Below are positions 62,503 through 64,000 of a stretch of 64,000 nucleotides of DNA, in pieces (the first letter of the stretch is position 1; each line of letters starts with the position of its first letter). The DNA is from Sporisorium sorghi (Eukaryota; Basidiomycota; Ustilaginomycetes; Ustilaginales; Ustilaginaceae). Below the pieces are notes generated by a model, which saw only the letters and a program-made list of their open reading frames with translations, was not told where the DNA came from and did not search any database. The stretch covers positions 50,516 to 114,515 of the forward strand of contig JALCCG010000037.1 of assembly GCA_023212695.1 (NCBI GenBank), written 5' to 3'. The position numbers and the translations under genes were made by a program.

Positions 62503-62660
62503 TCGGCTCCGGGGGAATGACAACGATGCTGTATCATCTGTGGGTCCGGCATCACCTTCGTCCCGGAGATTTTTGGCTGCTGCCGCGAGGCGAGCGGCTG
62601 CTGCTGCTTGCCTTCTCCCAGGAGGAGATGGAGGGCATGGCCGGTCAGAGCTTGAAGTGA
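62499..62660 (+). CDS. -1 frameshift extension of the tail assembly chaperone (gpGT-like)
   Basis: After a -1 slip at A_AAA_AAC the frame runs CTG ATC GGC and on to TGA at 62658, adding 53 residues (197 in total). The extension contains LYHLWVRHHLRPGDFWLLPRGERLLLLAF, a compact T-domain-like segment. A separate start at ATG 62517 (after GGGGG) is possible but would give 47 residues only. Placement before the tape measure matches the conserved frameshift of long-tailed phages. Confidence 0.85.
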   Translation: MIGSGGMTTMLYHLWVRHHLRPGDFWLLPRGERLLLLAFSQEEMEGMAGQSLK

Positions 62661-62677
62661 ACAGGAGGTGAAATGAA

Positions 62678-64000
62678 ATGGCTGAAGCCATGAACTACCG
62701 CATGAATCTGGTCATCGATCCGAAAAACGTGATCAAGGCCAACCGCGAGCTGCGGGCGATGGAGCGTTATTTCGAGCGGATCCAGGGACGCGTCATGCGA
62801 ATCGGGCGCACCCGCATGGCGCCTGAAATCGTGCTGAAGGACAGCGCCTCGAAAGGGCTGGATAACCTGCTTGCCAAGATGCAGCGGGTGAAGTCGCAGG
62901 TGATCCAGGCCTCGGCCAATGTGAAGCTGAACGTGCAGAAGCAGATCGATACGGGTGTAAAGATGGATCTACGGGCATCAGGGCTTGATTTTTCCCCCGT
63001 GATAAAGGCACTGCAAGGAAATACGGTTGCGGTGAATCAGCTTACGGCTGCGCTTGGGTCACTTCAATTTGGAGGTGGGGGCGGATCTGGTGGGCAAAAG
63101 CCGAAATCCCAGTTAGATAAGGTGGTGGATCTCTTTAGCGCTACTAAAACATTGGGCGGCGGGGTAAAAAGTTTTGGCGAGTTGCCAGACAAAACGAGAA
63201 AGATCGGCGATGCCTGGCTTGGAAATCAACCGACAGACGCGAACAAAGGAAACTCTAATTCGGATACCACTACCGAATCCAGAACAGAACGAGGGAAGAG
63301 GCAGAGGAAAGGGAGAACTTGGAGAACGATTGCTGCGGCTGGCGACTTAATGGAAACCGTAGGAAATGCAGGGGCAGGCATTCTTGGCGGAGGAAGAGAT
63401 CTGATTAAAAGCGGAAGCGCACTTTTTGGCGGTGGAGACAGTGGTATTGTTCCAAGCTCTAAAGATGCAGGTGGAAGTGCCGCCTCACATTTGGCAAAAG
63501 ATGTGGGCAGCGGCAGTCCCGTTGCAAACATGGTTCCCGCCACAAATAGTCCAGCCTCAAATATCACGAAAGGCATAGGAGCAAGCGGTATTTCCTCCGG
63601 TTTAATGAAGGGTCTTGGTAAACGGGCCCTCGGTCCGCTAGGATATATAGCCGATGCGGCCGCAATCGCTACCGCTAAACCAGGGAAAGAGCGCAATCAA
63701 GCCATGGGCTCTGCCGTTGGCGGCGGCATTGGAAGCACAATTGGCGGAATAGTCGGCTCCGTGATCCCGGTTGCAGGGACCTTGATTGGATCGACGCTCG
63801 GCGGTACCGTCGGAAGTTTTGTTGGCGAGAAGGTAGGCGGTGCCATTACGGGCATCAGCGAACAGTTTAATGAGAGCAAGGAGAGGGTATCGGCATGGTT
63901 CTCCAAGACGTTTTCCTTTGGAAAAAAAGACAAGGAAGCAGTCAAGCCGAAGGAGGCTCCAAAGTCGCCGCCTCCTAATTCCAACGTGGCTGCTCTTCCT
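62678..64000 (+). CDS. Tape measure protein (XkdO-like), 3' end outside the window
   Basis: ATG 62678 follows AGGAGGTGAAATGAA; 441 residues are visible. N-terminus MNLVIDPKNVIKANRELRAMERYFERIQGRV is helical, then a linker of Gly, Ser and Asn, and near residues 344-395 a long Gly-rich hydrophobic stretch (SAVGGGIGSTIGGIVGSVIP and onward), a glycine-zipper that could cross a membrane. It sets tail length and is released through the tube on contraction. The protein after PPPNSNVAALP is not seen. Confidence 0.82.
   Translation, partial: MAEAMNYRMNLVIDPKNVIKANRELRAMERYFERIQGRVMRIGRTRMAPEIVLKDSASKGLDNLLAKMQRVKSQVIQASANVKLNVQKQIDTGVKMDLRASGLDFSPVIKALQGNTVAVNQLTAALGSLQFGGGGGSGGQKPKSQLDKVVDLFSATKTLGGGVKSFGELPDKTRKIGDAWLGNQPTDANKGNSNSDTTTESRTERGKRQRKGRTWRTIAAAGDLMETVGNAGAGILGGGRDLIKSGSALFGGGDSGIVPSSKDAGGSAASHLAKDVGSGSPVANMVPATNSPASNITKGIGASGISSGLMKGLGKRALGPLGYIADAAAIATAKPGKERNQAMGSAVGGGIGSTIGGIVGSVIPVAGTLIGSTLGGTVGSFVGEKVGGAITGISEQFNESKERVSAWFSKTFSFGKKDKEAVKPKEAPKSPPPNSNVAALP

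Noticed and set aside
62517..62660. Independent short gene after the chaperone
   Set aside because: It is in the -1 frame of the slippery site and continuous with it; the frameshift explanation is better, although an internal start at 62517 cannot be excluded.

Overview
The window reads as the chromosome of a Paenibacillus-type Firmicute. AGGAGG ribosome binding sites, GC slightly above 50 %, and a Bacillus-like gene set (yutJ/yumB/yumC-type oxidoreductases, dnaB-dnaI, sda, hemQ, ecsAB, ykoEDC, the futalosine gene mqnE, spore-related yheC/D and yjcZ-like genes) all point there. The left ~56 kb is ordinary core and accessory chromosome. The right ~8 kb is a contractile phage-tail module that runs off the end.

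Layout. 1-6.7 kb: a truncated type II NADH dehydrogenase, mqnE, a HesB/IscA protein, a small islet with a decayed tyrosine recombinase and a lipoprotein/matrixin-like protease pair, a YheC/D ATP-grasp gene, and the tiny checkpoint gene sda behind a cluster of DnaA boxes. 6.7-21 kb: yumC, yumB, hemQ, yuiB, the primosome pair dnaB-dnaI, a yqzM-like gene, trxA, uvrC, a CPBP membrane protease, and a Ktr-type potassium uptake operon behind a c-di-AMP (ydaO-type) riboswitch. 21-32 kb: a LysR gene divergent from sdhCAB (with an unexplained structured leader), an AAC(3)-family acetyltransferase, a two-TM potassium channel, an aldehyde dehydrogenase, a Tat-exported phosphoesterase, a PHP phosphatase and another LysR gene. 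32-49 kb: a CheX-like protein, two SDR enzymes, a nucleotidyltransferase, a WYL regulator with a clear palindromic operator, a clostridial-type adenylosuccinate synthetase with a divergent LysR gene, a DEAD-box-like helicase, ecsAB, a small YjcZ-like protein, an aminotransferase, a flavin-binding protein divergent from a MocR regulator, an AraC regulator and psd. 49.9-53.2 kb: a TPP riboswitch and ykoEDC (thiamine-precursor ECF transporter). 53.4-55.9 kb: TetR-SMR and LysE-AraC pairs.

56.2-64 kb: an ImmA/IrrE protease and an Xre repressor on the minus strand; three TTGCC-N4-GGCAA operators; an ArpU-type late regulator; then tail genes (terminator-like protein, small XkdJ-like protein, sheath, tube, assembly chaperone, tape measure). 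There is no terminase, portal or capsid gene between the regulator and the sheath, so the visible part looks like a PBSX/tailocin-type particle rather than an intact prophage. Two LexA-like boxes, the Xre operators and ArpU suggest SOS-triggered expression. The tail-assembly chaperone ends in a canonical A_AAA_AAC slippery heptamer directly before its stop codon, with a matching -1 frame extension: a programmed frameshift. I consider this, the DnaA-box/sda arrangement, the structured sdh leader and the Xre operator set the most interesting signals here.
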